A DNA stretch of 64,000 nt, taken from positions 113,279 through 177,278 of the forward strand of contig JAPLCA010000023.1 in the NCBI GenBank assembly GCA_026392465.1. The letters are read 5' to 3'. Below are positions 42,533 to 50,798 of the stretch, piece after piece. The position numbers and the translations under genes were made by a program. Below the pieces are notes generated by a model. It saw only the letters and a list, made by a program, of their open reading frames with translations, was not told the DNA's origin and did no database searches. Within the stretch, counting starts at the first letter, position 1; each line of letters starts with the position of its first letter. The DNA is from Propionibacteriales bacterium. Lineage in GTDB: Bacteria; Actinomycetota; Actinomycetes; Propionibacteriales; Nocardioidaceae.

Positions 42533-42640
42533 GCGTGGTGACAGCAGGCACTCATGTCTGCTAGTCGACGGCACGCGTCGGACGAGGTGCGCGTCTGCGA
42601 GACGTTCCGTGCAGCGTCGACGCGCTGTACCGTGCGAGAG

Positions 42641-43954
42641 ATGAGCCAGAGCTACGACGTGCCGCCGGGGCCGCGGGGCAACCCGCTCCTGATGACCATG
42701 CGGTTCATGCGCAAGCGGGGGCCGCTGGTCCGCGACGCGCACGCGCGCTACGGCGACACGTTCAGCGTGCAGATCCTGCCCGGTCCGCGGACCATCGTCA
42801 TCCACGCCGACCCGGCCGACGTGAAGGAGATCTTCGCGGCCGACCCGTCGCAGTTCCACGCCGGCGAGGGCAACGCGATCCTGCGACCGGTCATGGGCGA
42901 CCACTCGCTGCTGCTGACCGACGACGCGGAGCACCAGCGGGGTCGCAAGCTCCTCATGCCGGCCTTCACGGGCCCGGCGATGCGCAGCTACCGGCCGCTC
43001 GTCGAGGGCCTGGCGAAGGAGTCGGTGCAGGGCTGGCACGACGGTCAGCGACTCGTGACGCTCGACGCGATGAACGCGCTGACGCTCGAGGTCATCCTGC
43101 AGGTCGTCTTCGGCGTCACCGACGAGGAGCGGCTCTCGGTGCTGCGCCCGAAGGTCACGCGCATCGTCGACATCGACGCCGGCATCCTGCTGTCGTGGAT
43201 CTTCCCGCGACTGCGGAAGGTGCCGCCGTGGCGCGGGTTCTTCACCAACCTGCGTGAGGTCGACGCGCTGCTGTACGCGGAGATCGCCGAGCGTCGGGCG
43301 GAGCACGCCCGTGACGGCCTGCAGGGTCGCGACGACGTGCTGTCGCGACTGCTGCGCGCCGGGGGCGGCGACGACGAGGAGCCGTTGTCGGACCAGGAGC
43401 TGCGCGACCAGCTGGTCACGCTGCTCCTCGCCGGCCACGAGACGACGGCGTCGGCGCTGTCGTGGACGTTGCACGAGCTGGGCCAGGACCCCGAGCTCCT
43501 CGCCCGTGCCGTCACCGCTGCCGACCAGGGTGACGAGGAGTTCCTCGAGGCGTGCCTCAAGGAGGCCATGCGACTGCACCCGATCATCGACTTCGTGGCG
43601 CGGTCGCTGCAGAGCGACCAGGTGGTCGCAGGTCGTCGCCTGCCTCGGGGCACCACGGTGGCGCCGTCGATCCTGCTGTCGCACAGCCGCGAGTCGTCGT
43701 TCGCCGACGCGCATCTGTTCCGGCCCGACCGGTTCCTCGACGGCGAGGTGTCGGCCGGCACGTGGATCCCGTTCGGCGGAGGCGTGCGACGCTGCATCGG
43801 CGCGGCCTTCTCGCTGATGGAGGGCACGGTCGTCCTGCGCGAGGTGCTGCAGCGCTTCGCGGTGCACACCGAGCAGCCCACCGGCCCGCGGCTGCGCAAC
43901 ATCACCAACGTCCCCGACGACAAGGCCCCCGTCATCCTCCACGCCCGCGGCTGA
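42641..43954 (+). CDS. Cytochrome P450
   Basis: 437 residues. Proline-rich start DVPPGPRGNPLL, I-helix LLLAGHETTASALSW, ExxR as KEAMRLHP, and the heme-thiolate loop WIPFGGGVRRCIGAAFSLME (Cys ligand). The PPGPRGNP start and size are like class II-type bacterial P450s of the CYP1xx/TxtE-like soluble kind; it needs external ferredoxin, which is not encoded beside it. ATG 42641 is chosen over one 87 bases upstream that overlaps the control region. Divergent from the bacteriocin-like precursor; a biosynthetic link is unproven. Confidence 0.94.
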   Translation: MSQSYDVPPGPRGNPLLMTMRFMRKRGPLVRDAHARYGDTFSVQILPGPRTIVIHADPADVKEIFAADPSQFHAGEGNAILRPVMGDHSLLLTDDAEHQRGRKLLMPAFTGPAMRSYRPLVEGLAKESVQGWHDGQRLVTLDAMNALTLEVILQVVFGVTDEERLSVLRPKVTRIVDIDAGILLSWIFPRLRKVPPWRGFFTNLREVDALLYAEIAERRAEHARDGLQGRDDVLSRLLRAGGGDDEEPLSDQELRDQLVTLLLAGHETTASALSWTLHELGQDPELLARAVTAADQGDEEFLEACLKEAMRLHPIIDFVARSLQSDQVVAGRRLPRGTTVAPSILLSHSRESSFADAHLFRPDRFLDGEVSAGTWIPFGGGVRRCIGAAFSLMEGTVVLREVLQRFAVHTEQPTGPRLRNITNVPDDKAPVILHARG

Positions 43955-44035
43955 TTCCCATCAGTTGATGGGAACCAGCAGCCCACCCTGGCTCTCCCCC
44001 ACTCACCTGCGGATGCTTCCCAAGGTGAGTGAGGG
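43955..44035 (+). terminator. Two hairpins after the P450 gene
   Basis: TTCCCATCA-GT-TGATGGGAA (43955-43974) is a perfect 9-bp stem starting at the stop. CCCACTCACCT (43998-44008) pairs with AGGTGAGTGAGGG (44023-44035) over a 14-base loop. GGTGAGTG recurs at 44043-44051. Probable terminator of the P450 message. Confidence 0.65.
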
Positions 44036-44080
44036 ATTCCCGGGGTGAGTGGACGACGTCGGGGGTCCGCGTCGTCGATC

Positions 44081-44104
44081 TCGACTAAGCGCTTGCTTAG
44101 TCGA
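44081..44104. promoter_or_regulatory. TetR-type operator upstream of the quinone oxidoreductase gene
   Basis: TCGACTAAGC (44081-44090) and GCTTAGTCGA (44095-44104) are perfect inverted arms around GCTT, giving CTAAGCGCTTGCTTAG. This is the style of the AAGCNCTTGCTT sites used by TetR regulators of fatty-acid and sterol genes in mycolic actinomycetes. No tetR gene is adjacent, so the regulator acts from elsewhere. The ATG follows 25 bases later. Confidence 0.6.
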
Positions 44105-44128
44105 GGTCGACGGCCCTAGGGTCGGGCC

Positions 44129-45088
44129 ATGCGTGCCGTGCAGATCACGACGCTCGACGGGCCCTCGGCCGTCGAGGTCACCGAGCTCCCCGACCCGACG
44201 CCCGCGGAGGGCCAGGTCCTCGTACGGGTGCGGGCCGCCGGCGTCTCCTTCCCGGAGGTGCTGCAGACCCGCGGGCTCTACCAGCTCAAGCCCGACCTCC
44301 CGTTCGTCCCCGGCTCGGAGGTCGCGGGCGAGGTCGTGTCCGCGCCCGACGGCTCGGGCTTCGCGCCGGGCGACCGCGTCGCCGGATTCTGCATGCTCGG
44401 CGGCTTCGCGGAGTACGCCGTCACCCAGCCCGACATGACGCTCCCGCTGCCGGACTCCGTCTCGTTCGAACAGGGAGCGTCGGTGCCGCTGAACTACCTC
44501 ACCGCCTACTTCGCGCTCGTCGAGCGCGGCCGCCTCGCCGAGGGTGAGCGGGTGCTCGTCCACGGCGCGGCGGGCGGCGTCGGCACCGCGTCGATCCAGG
44601 TCGCGAAGGCCTTCGGCGCGGGCCACGTCGTCGCGGTCACGTCGACCGCCGAGAAGGGCGCCGTCGCGATCGACGCCGGTGCCGACGAGTTCGTGCTCGC
44701 CGACGGCTTCCTCGACGCGGTCAAGGCGTCCGGCAAGGTCGACCTCGTCGTCGACCCCGTCGGCGGCGACCGGTTCACCGACTCGCTGCGCAGCCTCCGC
44801 GAGGACGGGCGTCTCCTGGTCGTCGGCTTCACCGCCGGCGAGATCCCGGAGGTCAAGGTGAACCGCCTGCTGCTGAACAACCTCAGCGTCGTCGGCGTCG
44901 GCTGGGGTGCCTACGCGCTCGCCCGCCCCGGGCACGTGGCGAAGGAGTGGGCCGCGATCGCCCCGCACCTCGCCTCAGGTGCGCTGACCCCGCCGATCGG
45001 CGCCACGTTCGGTCTCGACGACGCCGCACAGGCGCTCGCGGAGATCGACGAGCGTCGCGCGACGGGCAAGGTCCTGCTCGTCCCGTGA
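44129..45088 (+). CDS. NADPH:quinone oxidoreductase, zinc-free MDR family
   Basis: 319 residues. GroES-like N-terminal half (GEVTELPDPTPAEGQVLVRVRAAGVSFPEVLQTRGLY, PFVPGSEVAGEVV), then the NADPH site VLVHGAAGGVGTASIQVAKAFGA, and VDLVVDPVGGDRF and GRLLVVGFTAGEIP. The zinc Cys and His of alcohol dehydrogenases are absent. It reduces quinones or enones with NADPH. It overlaps the next gene by GTGA (45085-45088). Confidence 0.92.
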   Translation: MRAVQITTLDGPSAVEVTELPDPTPAEGQVLVRVRAAGVSFPEVLQTRGLYQLKPDLPFVPGSEVAGEVVSAPDGSGFAPGDRVAGFCMLGGFAEYAVTQPDMTLPLPDSVSFEQGASVPLNYLTAYFALVERGRLAEGERVLVHGAAGGVGTASIQVAKAFGAGHVVAVTSTAEKGAVAIDAGADEFVLADGFLDAVKASGKVDLVVDPVGGDRFTDSLRSLREDGRLLVVGFTAGEIPEVKVNRLLLNNLSVVGVGWGAYALARPGHVAKEWAAIAPHLASGALTPPIGATFGLDDAAQALAEIDERRATGKVLLVP

Positions 45089-45690
45089 CCCCGACCGTGC
45101 GGCGACGCTGGTTCGCGCTCCTCACGCCCGCGCAGACCACCGGTGTCGTGCTGGAGGGGCTCGACGTCGTCTGCGGCCCGGTCGTGCCCCTCGAGGACGC
45201 GACCTACGCCGATGCCGACGCCGCGCGCGCGGCCTTCGGGCACCCCGACCCCGGGCCCGGAGCAGGTCGCTTCGTCGACTTCCTCGTGCTGCCCGAGCTG
45301 CCGGGTGTCGAGGTCGTCGACGGCGTCCTGCGCGAGACGCGGGCGCCGTCCGGCGCGGAGCTGTGGCGGCTCGAGGCCGACGGTCGACGTCGCGTCATCT
45401 CCTACTACGACACCCCCGCCTACGGCTGGCGCAACGGTCGCGGCCCGGTGCGCCCGGCGCCGCACGTCGGCCTCCGCGCCCGGTACAGCGCGCCCGGCGG
45501 GGGTACCGGCGACTACGTGGCAGCTTTCGAGGAGGACGTGGACGGCGTCCACCTCGTCGCGGTGACCTCGCCCGGCGAGGACCCACCCGAGGGGTTCACG
45601 TGGACCAAGGTCGGCGTCTCCCGCCGCACCGTCCCCCTCGCCGACGTCGAGCTCTACGACGCGGCCACCGGCCACCCCTTCACCCCCTGA
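45085..45690 (+). CDS. Hypothetical protein
   Basis: 201 residues from GTG at 45085, overlapping the oxidoreductase stop. I recognise no domain. Features: RRWFALLTPAQTTGVVLEGL, a Pro/Gly-rich middle (GHPDPGPGAGRFVDF, PGVEVVDGVLRETRAPSG), DTPAYGWRNGRGPVRPAPHVGLRARY and FEEDVDGVHLVAV. There is no signal peptide or membrane span. Translational coupling to the quinone oxidoreductase gene supports a related role. Confidence 0.6.
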   Translation: MTPTVRRRWFALLTPAQTTGVVLEGLDVVCGPVVPLEDATYADADAARAAFGHPDPGPGAGRFVDFLVLPELPGVEVVDGVLRETRAPSGAELWRLEADGRRRVISYYDTPAYGWRNGRGPVRPAPHVGLRARYSAPGGGTGDYVAAFEEDVDGVHLVAVTSPGEDPPEGFTWTKVGVSRRTVPLADVELYDAATGHPFTP

Positions 45691-45960
45691 CCTCGCCCTC
45701 TCGCCCTTGGGGTGGGGCCCAACTCCAAGGGTGACCGCCCAACGCAGCGCTGTGTGGGGGTGCACCCCCTGAGGTGGGGTGATGTCCTCGCGACCGACGG
45801 TGACCCGCGCTCATGCCGCCGTCGACGAGAGATCGCCGGAGCCGTCCATGCGCACTCAGACGACCATCTCCCCCACCCAGAGGATTCGTCCCACCCCAGC
45901 GCTGCGTTGGGCAGTCACCCTCTGGGTGGGGCCCAACTCAAAGGGCGGCGGGCGGAGGGG
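45691..45960. repeat. Gene-free 270-bp stretch with nested direct and inverted repeats
   Basis: GGGTGACCGCCCAACGCAGC (45729 on, arm to 45752) is repeated in reverse at 45897-45920 with one mismatch, 144 bases apart. GGTGGGGCCCAACTC with AAGGG occurs directly at about 45711 and 45926. The stretch lies between convergent genes (45085 gene and desH). No open frame with a ribosome site is seen. Confidence 0.8.
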
Positions 45961-46491
45961 TCAGGAGGGGCGGGGGAGGAAGGCGAGCTGGGCGGTCTTG
46001 TGGCCCAGGTCCACCACGGGACCGCGCTCGAAGCCCTCGCGCAGGAAGCGCGACACGGAGCGTTCGTTGCGGACGTCGGGCTCGACGACGAGCCGACGCA
46101 CGGCGGGGTCGGCCAGCAGGACCCGTCGCACGTAGCCGATGAGCGAGCCCGTGAAGCCCGACCTCGGCTCGCCCGGGCCGACGAAGAGGTGCACGCCCAG
46201 GTCGCCCTCCTGCACCGGGTACGCCTCCCCCACCGGGTCGTGCTGCGGCTCGTACGTCTGGAAGATCGCCACCGGCACCGCGCCCTCGGACGTCCCGGAC
46301 CCCTCACCGGGCAGCTCGTGGACGAGGTACGCGTGGTGCGTCGACAGCGAGTCGAGGTAGGCGTACACCTCCCCGACCTCCTCGCGCGTGTGGTCGGTCA
46401 TCCCCCAGAACCAGGCGCGCTCCTGCGTCACCCAGCCGTGCACGAGGTCGAGGTCGCCGACCGGGTCGATCGGTCGGTGCGTGAACGTCAT
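45961..46491 (-). CDS. desH: Siderophore-type GNAT acyltransferase, DesH-like
   Basis: 176 residues. Siderophore acetyltransferase pattern: DLDLVHGWVTQERAWFWGM, QTYEPQHDPVGEAYPVQEGDLGVHLFVG, SLIGYVRRVLL, VRRLVVEPDVRNERSVSRFLREGF (the acetyl-CoA site and IucB/RhbD-like end). Last gene of the desferrioxamine operon, overlapping desG by ATGA (46488-46491). In Streptomyces, desG/desH lie beside desABCD and have been linked to acylated (for example arylated) desferrioxamines. Confidence 0.85.
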   Translation of the reverse strand: MTFTHRPIDPVGDLDLVHGWVTQERAWFWGMTDHTREEVGEVYAYLDSLSTHHAYLVHELPGEGSGTSEGAVPVAIFQTYEPQHDPVGEAYPVQEGDLGVHLFVGPGEPRSGFTGSLIGYVRRVLLADPAVRRLVVEPDVRNERSVSRFLREGFERGPVVDLGHKTAQLAFLPRPS

Positions 46492-48290
46492 GCCAGGTCC
46501 TCCTCCAGGGGCGACGTCCCGCCCGCCGCCCACACGTCCGTCTCGTCGGGCACCGTCCAGCGGCTGCGCGACCGGTCCCCGAGGCTCCACACGAGCCGCG
46601 CCACCGGCCCCCGCCACACGCGGTCGTCGAGACCGGGCAGCGACGACGTCGACAGCACGCAGCCGTCGTCGCCGCCGAGCCGCAGCACCTGCCCGTCCGG
46701 CGCCGTGAAGGTGTGCACGTCGCCCCAGGGCCCGACGTCGCCCGCCGACGGCGCGACCTCGCGCAGCGCGGCGAGCAGCGTGCAGTCGAGGTCGAACGAC
46801 GTGAGCAGCGGCGACGCGGCCGTCGGGTCCTCCAGCCAGCGGTCGAGCGCGAGCGCCACGCGCGGCTCGGGACGCAGCCACGGCGCGAACAGCTCCTCCG
46901 GCCCGGTCCACGGGTCCTCCGACGGCTCGCGCAGCGGCGCGAGCGCGGGGTGGGCGACCAGACGTCTGACGACGGCGGACCGCAGCAGCGCGAACAGGGC
47001 CGCGTCGCGCGACGCCGCCTCCATGTGCCCGTCCCAGGCGAGGAGCCGGTCACGCACCTCGCGGACCTCCGCCGGCTCCGACGACATCGCCAGCGCGCCG
47101 AGCCTGCGTTGCCAGTGCGCGGCAGGAAGCAGCAGCGTGTCGGCGTGCAGCGCTGCACCGGTCTCGACGTCGAGCGTCGGCGCCGACGCGAGCAGCTGGT
47201 GCAGCCGACGGCCGCGGTGCGGCGGGGCCAGCTCGTCGGCCAGGGCGGCACTGTGCCCGCCCTGCCGGTGGTTGGCGACCACGGCGTGCTCGGACGGCCC
47301 CACGCGACGTCGGTGCGGCACGACCCACCCCGACCACTCACCGGACGTCTCGCGCCACGGCACCCGTCCGGCCACACGGTGCAGCACGGCGCCGTCGACG
47401 TCGGCCACCAGCACGTCGTTGACCGGCTCGACCCAGTGGTCGAGCGCGGCGTCGACGTCGGCCGTCGTGCGGGCACGCAGCAGCGGCAGGAGCGCGGCGA
47501 AGCCGAGGTCGTCCAGCAGCCACGGCACGCTGCGCACCGCGACGCCGGAGCCGTCCGGGCGCTCGAGGACGACCGGCCCGTCGGCCGTCACGGACACGCC
47601 CTCCACGACGTCGCGCGGCGTGTCGGCCTCGACGTCGACGAGCCGCTGCGTGTCGGCCATCGCGTTGGTGATGGCCCACGCGACGGTGCCGGTGTGCCCG
47701 AAGTGCTGGACGCCGGGGACACCCGGGAACGTCAGCCCGACGACGTCGACGTCCGCGTCGGCGGCGACGAGGTGCACCCGCTGGTAGACGCTCGGCACGG
47801 TGACGATGCGGTGCGGGTCGGCGCCGATGAGCGGAGCACCGTCAGCGGACCTGCGCCCGCCGACGACCCACGCGTTGCTGCCCGACAGCGCCGGCACCTC
47901 CTGCACGAGCGCCCGCGCCGCGTCGGGGCCGAGCACACGGCCGGCGTGGCGCCGCCAGAGGTGGTGGCCGAGGCTCCCGAACAGCGCGTGGTGCACGGCG
48001 AAGACCCCGAGCGACGTCCAGTCCTGCCAGTCCTCGATGCCGCCGGACCGGACCCCGGCCGCGTACGCGTCGACGAACCCGCGCATGTCGTCGTCGAGCC
48101 GCTCGTGCGCGCGACGCGCGGTGCGCACGAGCAGCGACCGGCTCCAGAACTCGTCCCACACGGTGCCGGTGACGGCCTGCACGTGGGCGAGGTCCTCCAG
48201 CAGCCGGTCCTCGGCGACGTCGACGGTGCGTCGACCCTGCTCGTACGCGAGCGCCTCGAGCGACGCGGCGCGCACGGTGAGCACGCTCAT
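46488..48290 (-). CDS. desG: Penicillin acylase family N-terminal-nucleophile hydrolase, DesG-like
   Basis: 600 residues. The Ntn nucleophile is in PALSGSNAWVVGG (Gly137-Ser138-Asn139), where autocleavage would create the beta chain; before it lies a short alpha region (about 1-137). Further family motifs: FPGVPGVQHFGHTGTVAWAITNAMAD and DHWVEPVNDVLVADVDG. There is no signal peptide, so it should act in the cytoplasm. Placed after desD behind a 15-bp stem hairpin. Streptomyces desG is the same type and is thought to swap or trim acyl groups on the siderophore. Confidence 0.87.
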   Translation of the reverse strand: MSVLTVRAASLEALAYEQGRRTVDVAEDRLLEDLAHVQAVTGTVWDEFWSRSLLVRTARRAHERLDDDMRGFVDAYAAGVRSGGIEDWQDWTSLGVFAVHHALFGSLGHHLWRRHAGRVLGPDAARALVQEVPALSGSNAWVVGGRRSADGAPLIGADPHRIVTVPSVYQRVHLVAADADVDVVGLTFPGVPGVQHFGHTGTVAWAITNAMADTQRLVDVEADTPRDVVEGVSVTADGPVVLERPDGSGVAVRSVPWLLDDLGFAALLPLLRARTTADVDAALDHWVEPVNDVLVADVDGAVLHRVAGRVPWRETSGEWSGWVVPHRRRVGPSEHAVVANHRQGGHSAALADELAPPHRGRRLHQLLASAPTLDVETGAALHADTLLLPAAHWQRRLGALAMSSEPAEVREVRDRLLAWDGHMEAASRDAALFALLRSAVVRRLVAHPALAPLREPSEDPWTGPEELFAPWLRPEPRVALALDRWLEDPTAASPLLTSFDLDCTLLAALREVAPSAGDVGPWGDVHTFTAPDGQVLRLGGDDGCVLSTSSLPGLDDRVWRGPVARLVWSLGDRSRSRWTVPDETDVWAAGGTSPLEEDLA

Positions 48291-48303
48291 GCCCGGCGCC
48301 TCC

Positions 48304-48377
48304 CGTCCCGCACCCGGGAGGGCCCCCGGCGTGTCCCGCCCGAGAGATGCGCCGGGAGCCCACCCGGGTGCGGGACG
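48304..48377 (-). terminator. 15-bp stem hairpin between desD and desG
   Basis: CGTCCCGCACCCGGG (48304-48318) is perfectly reversed at 48363-48377; a smaller GGC/GCC stem sits in the loop. desG's likely ribosome site GGGAGG lies just outside. It could terminate part of the transcripts and lower desGH relative to desABCD. Confidence 0.7.
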
Positions 48378-48381
48378 GCGC

Positions 48382-50211
48382 TCATCGGCCGTGCAGGGGG
48401 TTGGCGAGCCGGCCGACGAGCTGCAGCGACGTCGCCTGGTCGGCGAGGTCGACCATCTCCAGCGTGTTGCGCAGCTGCAGCCGGTTCAGACACGAGTGCT
48501 CGAAGTCCGGCGCGAGCAGGTCGTACCGCGCGTGCTGGGTGGCCAGCTCCGGGTGGTCGGCCTGCAGGTCGCGCAGACACTCCGCGGCCACGCCCCAGAA
48601 GTCGGCACCGGGGAGCACGCCGTCGTCGGCCAGGATCGCCGCGAGGAACCGCAGGAACCCGTCGAGCACGTCGGTGAGCACCGCGAGGGACTGCTGGCCC
48701 TCCGGCACGGTCGCCCGGATGCGGCGCACCGCCTCGGGCAGCTCGTGCTCGGGGTGCGCCTCGGGGCCGTCGCCGACCAGGAGGGCGACCTCCTCGCCGA
48801 CGTCCTTCATGTACGCGCGGACCGGCACGTGATCCTGCAGCACGAGGATGAGGTTCTCGCCGTGCGGCATGAACGCGAGGTCGTGCGCCCACAGGCAGTG
48901 CGCGACCGGGCGGAGGTAGACGTCGAGGTAGCGACGCACCCAGTCGGCCGGGTCGAGGCCGGACGCGCGCACGGTCGCGGCCACCAGGCTGCGACCGTCG
49001 CGGTCGCGGTGCAGCAGCGACGCCATGGTGGCGGCGCGCTCGCCCGGCGCGAGGGTGGGCGTCTCGCGCCACAGCGCGGCGAACATCTTCTGGTACGGAC
49101 CCCGCCGCACGCCCGCGACCTGCTGGTAGACGCCGCCGGTGTAGCCCACGGCGGCACGCTCGCGCAGCACCTCGAACCCGCAGCGACGCAGCTCCGCGTC
49201 GTCCGCGACGAGCCGGTGCACCCAGTCGTTGATGGCGGGCGTGCCACGCATGTAGTGCGGCGAGAGCCCCCGCATGAAGCCCATGTTCTGCACCGACAGG
49301 GCCGTCTTGACGTACAGGCGCGACGGGTCGGAGACGTTGAGGAAGGTGCGCACCGACTGCTGCGCGCGGTAGGCGTCGCGGCCCGGCCCGAGCGGCACGA
49401 CGTCACGGCGCGCGACGTCGGCGGCGAACGTGATGGCGAGCTTGTTGGTCCACTGCCACGGGTGCGCCGGCACGAGCACGTAGTCGCGGGGATCGAGACC
49501 CAGCGACCGCAGCCGCAGCTCGAACCCGGCGCGCTCGTCCGCGTCGAGCTCACCGGCGTAGAGCGACTCCTCGTCGAGCCCCTCGCCGACGGCCAGCACC
49601 GTGTGCTCGCGGCGGACCGCGAGCCAGACGAGGTGCACCTCGCTGCCCGTCTCCGGTGCGTAGGCGCGGTAGTCGTCGAGCCCGTAGCCGATCCGACCGT
49701 TCGTGGCGATGAACGCCGGGTGGCCCTCGTGCATGGCCGCCTCGGTCGTGGCGAGGTCGGCGTCGAGGAGGTCCTCGGCGCTGTGGTCGTGGTGCACGTC
49801 GCACCAGCACGCCGCGGCCAGGGTCGCGCTGAGCTCCTCCAGGTAGACGGCGACCAGGTGGTCGGGGATGCCCAGCTCGTCGTGCAGCTCGGCGACCAGC
49901 TCGAGCACGTCGACGGGACGCGTCACGTCCTGCTCGACGTCGGCGCGCAGCAGCGACGCCGGGTCGACCGACCAGTGCTCGGGCTCGTGCACGTGGGCGT
50001 GGAAGCGCCACACGGACGCGACCGTCCGCACCTCCCACCAGCCCGCGGCGTCGGGGACGGGCGTCGGCGACAGGAGACGCTCGTGCGTCAGCTCGCCGAT
50101 GGCCTTGGCGGCGAGCCGCCGCTGCGCACGCTCGAGCGTGGCGGGCTCCAGGTGGTCGGCGGCGTCGAACGCCTCCTGCGACACCGCGTGCAGGTCGACG
50201 ACGGCGCTCAT
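48382..50211 (-). CDS. desD: NIS siderophore synthetase DesD (IucA/IucC family)
   Basis: 609 residues, the DesD size. ATP-dependent condensation of N-hydroxy-N-acyl-cadaverines to desferrioxamines. Family blocks: EGHPAFIATNGRIGYGLDDYRAYAPE (His/ATP region), VLVPAHPWQWTNKL, SVRTFLNVSDPSRLYVKTALSVQNMGFMRGLSPHYM, AHDLAFMPHGENLILVL. The ATG at 50211 overlaps the desC stop (ATGA). Long in-frame upstream sequence is antisense-free but belongs to desC in another frame. Confidence 0.95.
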   Translation of the reverse strand: MSAVVDLHAVSQEAFDAADHLEPATLERAQRRLAAKAIGELTHERLLSPTPVPDAAGWWEVRTVASVWRFHAHVHEPEHWSVDPASLLRADVEQDVTRPVDVLELVAELHDELGIPDHLVAVYLEELSATLAAACWCDVHHDHSAEDLLDADLATTEAAMHEGHPAFIATNGRIGYGLDDYRAYAPETGSEVHLVWLAVRREHTVLAVGEGLDEESLYAGELDADERAGFELRLRSLGLDPRDYVLVPAHPWQWTNKLAITFAADVARRDVVPLGPGRDAYRAQQSVRTFLNVSDPSRLYVKTALSVQNMGFMRGLSPHYMRGTPAINDWVHRLVADDAELRRCGFEVLRERAAVGYTGGVYQQVAGVRRGPYQKMFAALWRETPTLAPGERAATMASLLHRDRDGRSLVAATVRASGLDPADWVRRYLDVYLRPVAHCLWAHDLAFMPHGENLILVLQDHVPVRAYMKDVGEEVALLVGDGPEAHPEHELPEAVRRIRATVPEGQQSLAVLTDVLDGFLRFLAAILADDGVLPGADFWGVAAECLRDLQADHPELATQHARYDLLAPDFEHSCLNRLQLRNTLEMVDLADQATSLQLVGRLANPLHGR

Positions 50212-50798
50212 CGGGCCACCACCGCCGCCCCCAGCTCGCTGGACTCCCACTGCTCGCGGGTGCAGGTGCTCAGCAGGGCCCGCTTGTCGGGCAGCTCGAC
50301 CTCGCCCTCCACGACGAACCCGGCGCGGGCGTTCAGCGCGTGGATGGCGGTGTTGCCGGCGTCGGGCTCGACCACGACCCGCTCGGTCGGCTCGTCGGCG
50401 TGGCCGAGCAAGGCGAAGCAGTGCCGCATGACCGCGGCGAAGGCCTCGGTCGTGAAGCCGTGCACCGGCGTGTCCGTGGGCGCCACCAGCACGTGCATCC
50501 CGAGGTCCCCGGGCCGCACGTCGAGCACCGCGGCCAGCGCGGAGTGCGCGGGGTCGTAGGTCTCGGCAAGAAACGCTGCACTGTCTGCCGCCCACGGCCC
50601 GGCACCCCCGCCGGCGTCGTCGACCCGACCGAGCCAGGCGTCGTGGTGCGGGCTCGCGACGATGTCGGCGTACTCGCGTCGCACGTCGTCGACGCTCGCG
50701 CCCTGCATCATCCAGAACCGCGACCGCGGGTGCGTGACCCACGCGTGCAGCAGGTGCACGTCGCGCTCGACGTCGAGCGGCTCCAGCTCGATCCTCAT
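50208..50798 (-). CDS. desC: N-hydroxycadaverine acyltransferase DesC
   Basis: 196 residues, GNAT/siderophore acyltransferase. It acylates N-hydroxycadaverine with succinyl- or acetyl-CoA. Motifs: DVHLLHAWVTHPRSRFWMM, ETYDPAHSALAAVLDVRPGDLGMHVLVAP, FAAVMRHCFALLG, ERVVVEPDAGNTAIHALNARAGF. Residues around DDAGGGAGPWAAD (about 60-72) are encoded by a copy of the dispersed CCGGCGGGGGTGCC repeat and look like an insert. ATGA overlaps on both sides (50795-50798 and 50208-50211). Confidence 0.92.
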   Translation of the reverse strand: MRIELEPLDVERDVHLLHAWVTHPRSRFWMMQGASVDDVRREYADIVASPHHDAWLGRVDDAGGGAGPWAADSAAFLAETYDPAHSALAAVLDVRPGDLGMHVLVAPTDTPVHGFTTEAFAAVMRHCFALLGHADEPTERVVVEPDAGNTAIHALNARAGFVVEGEVELPDKRALLSTCTREQWESSELGAAVVAR

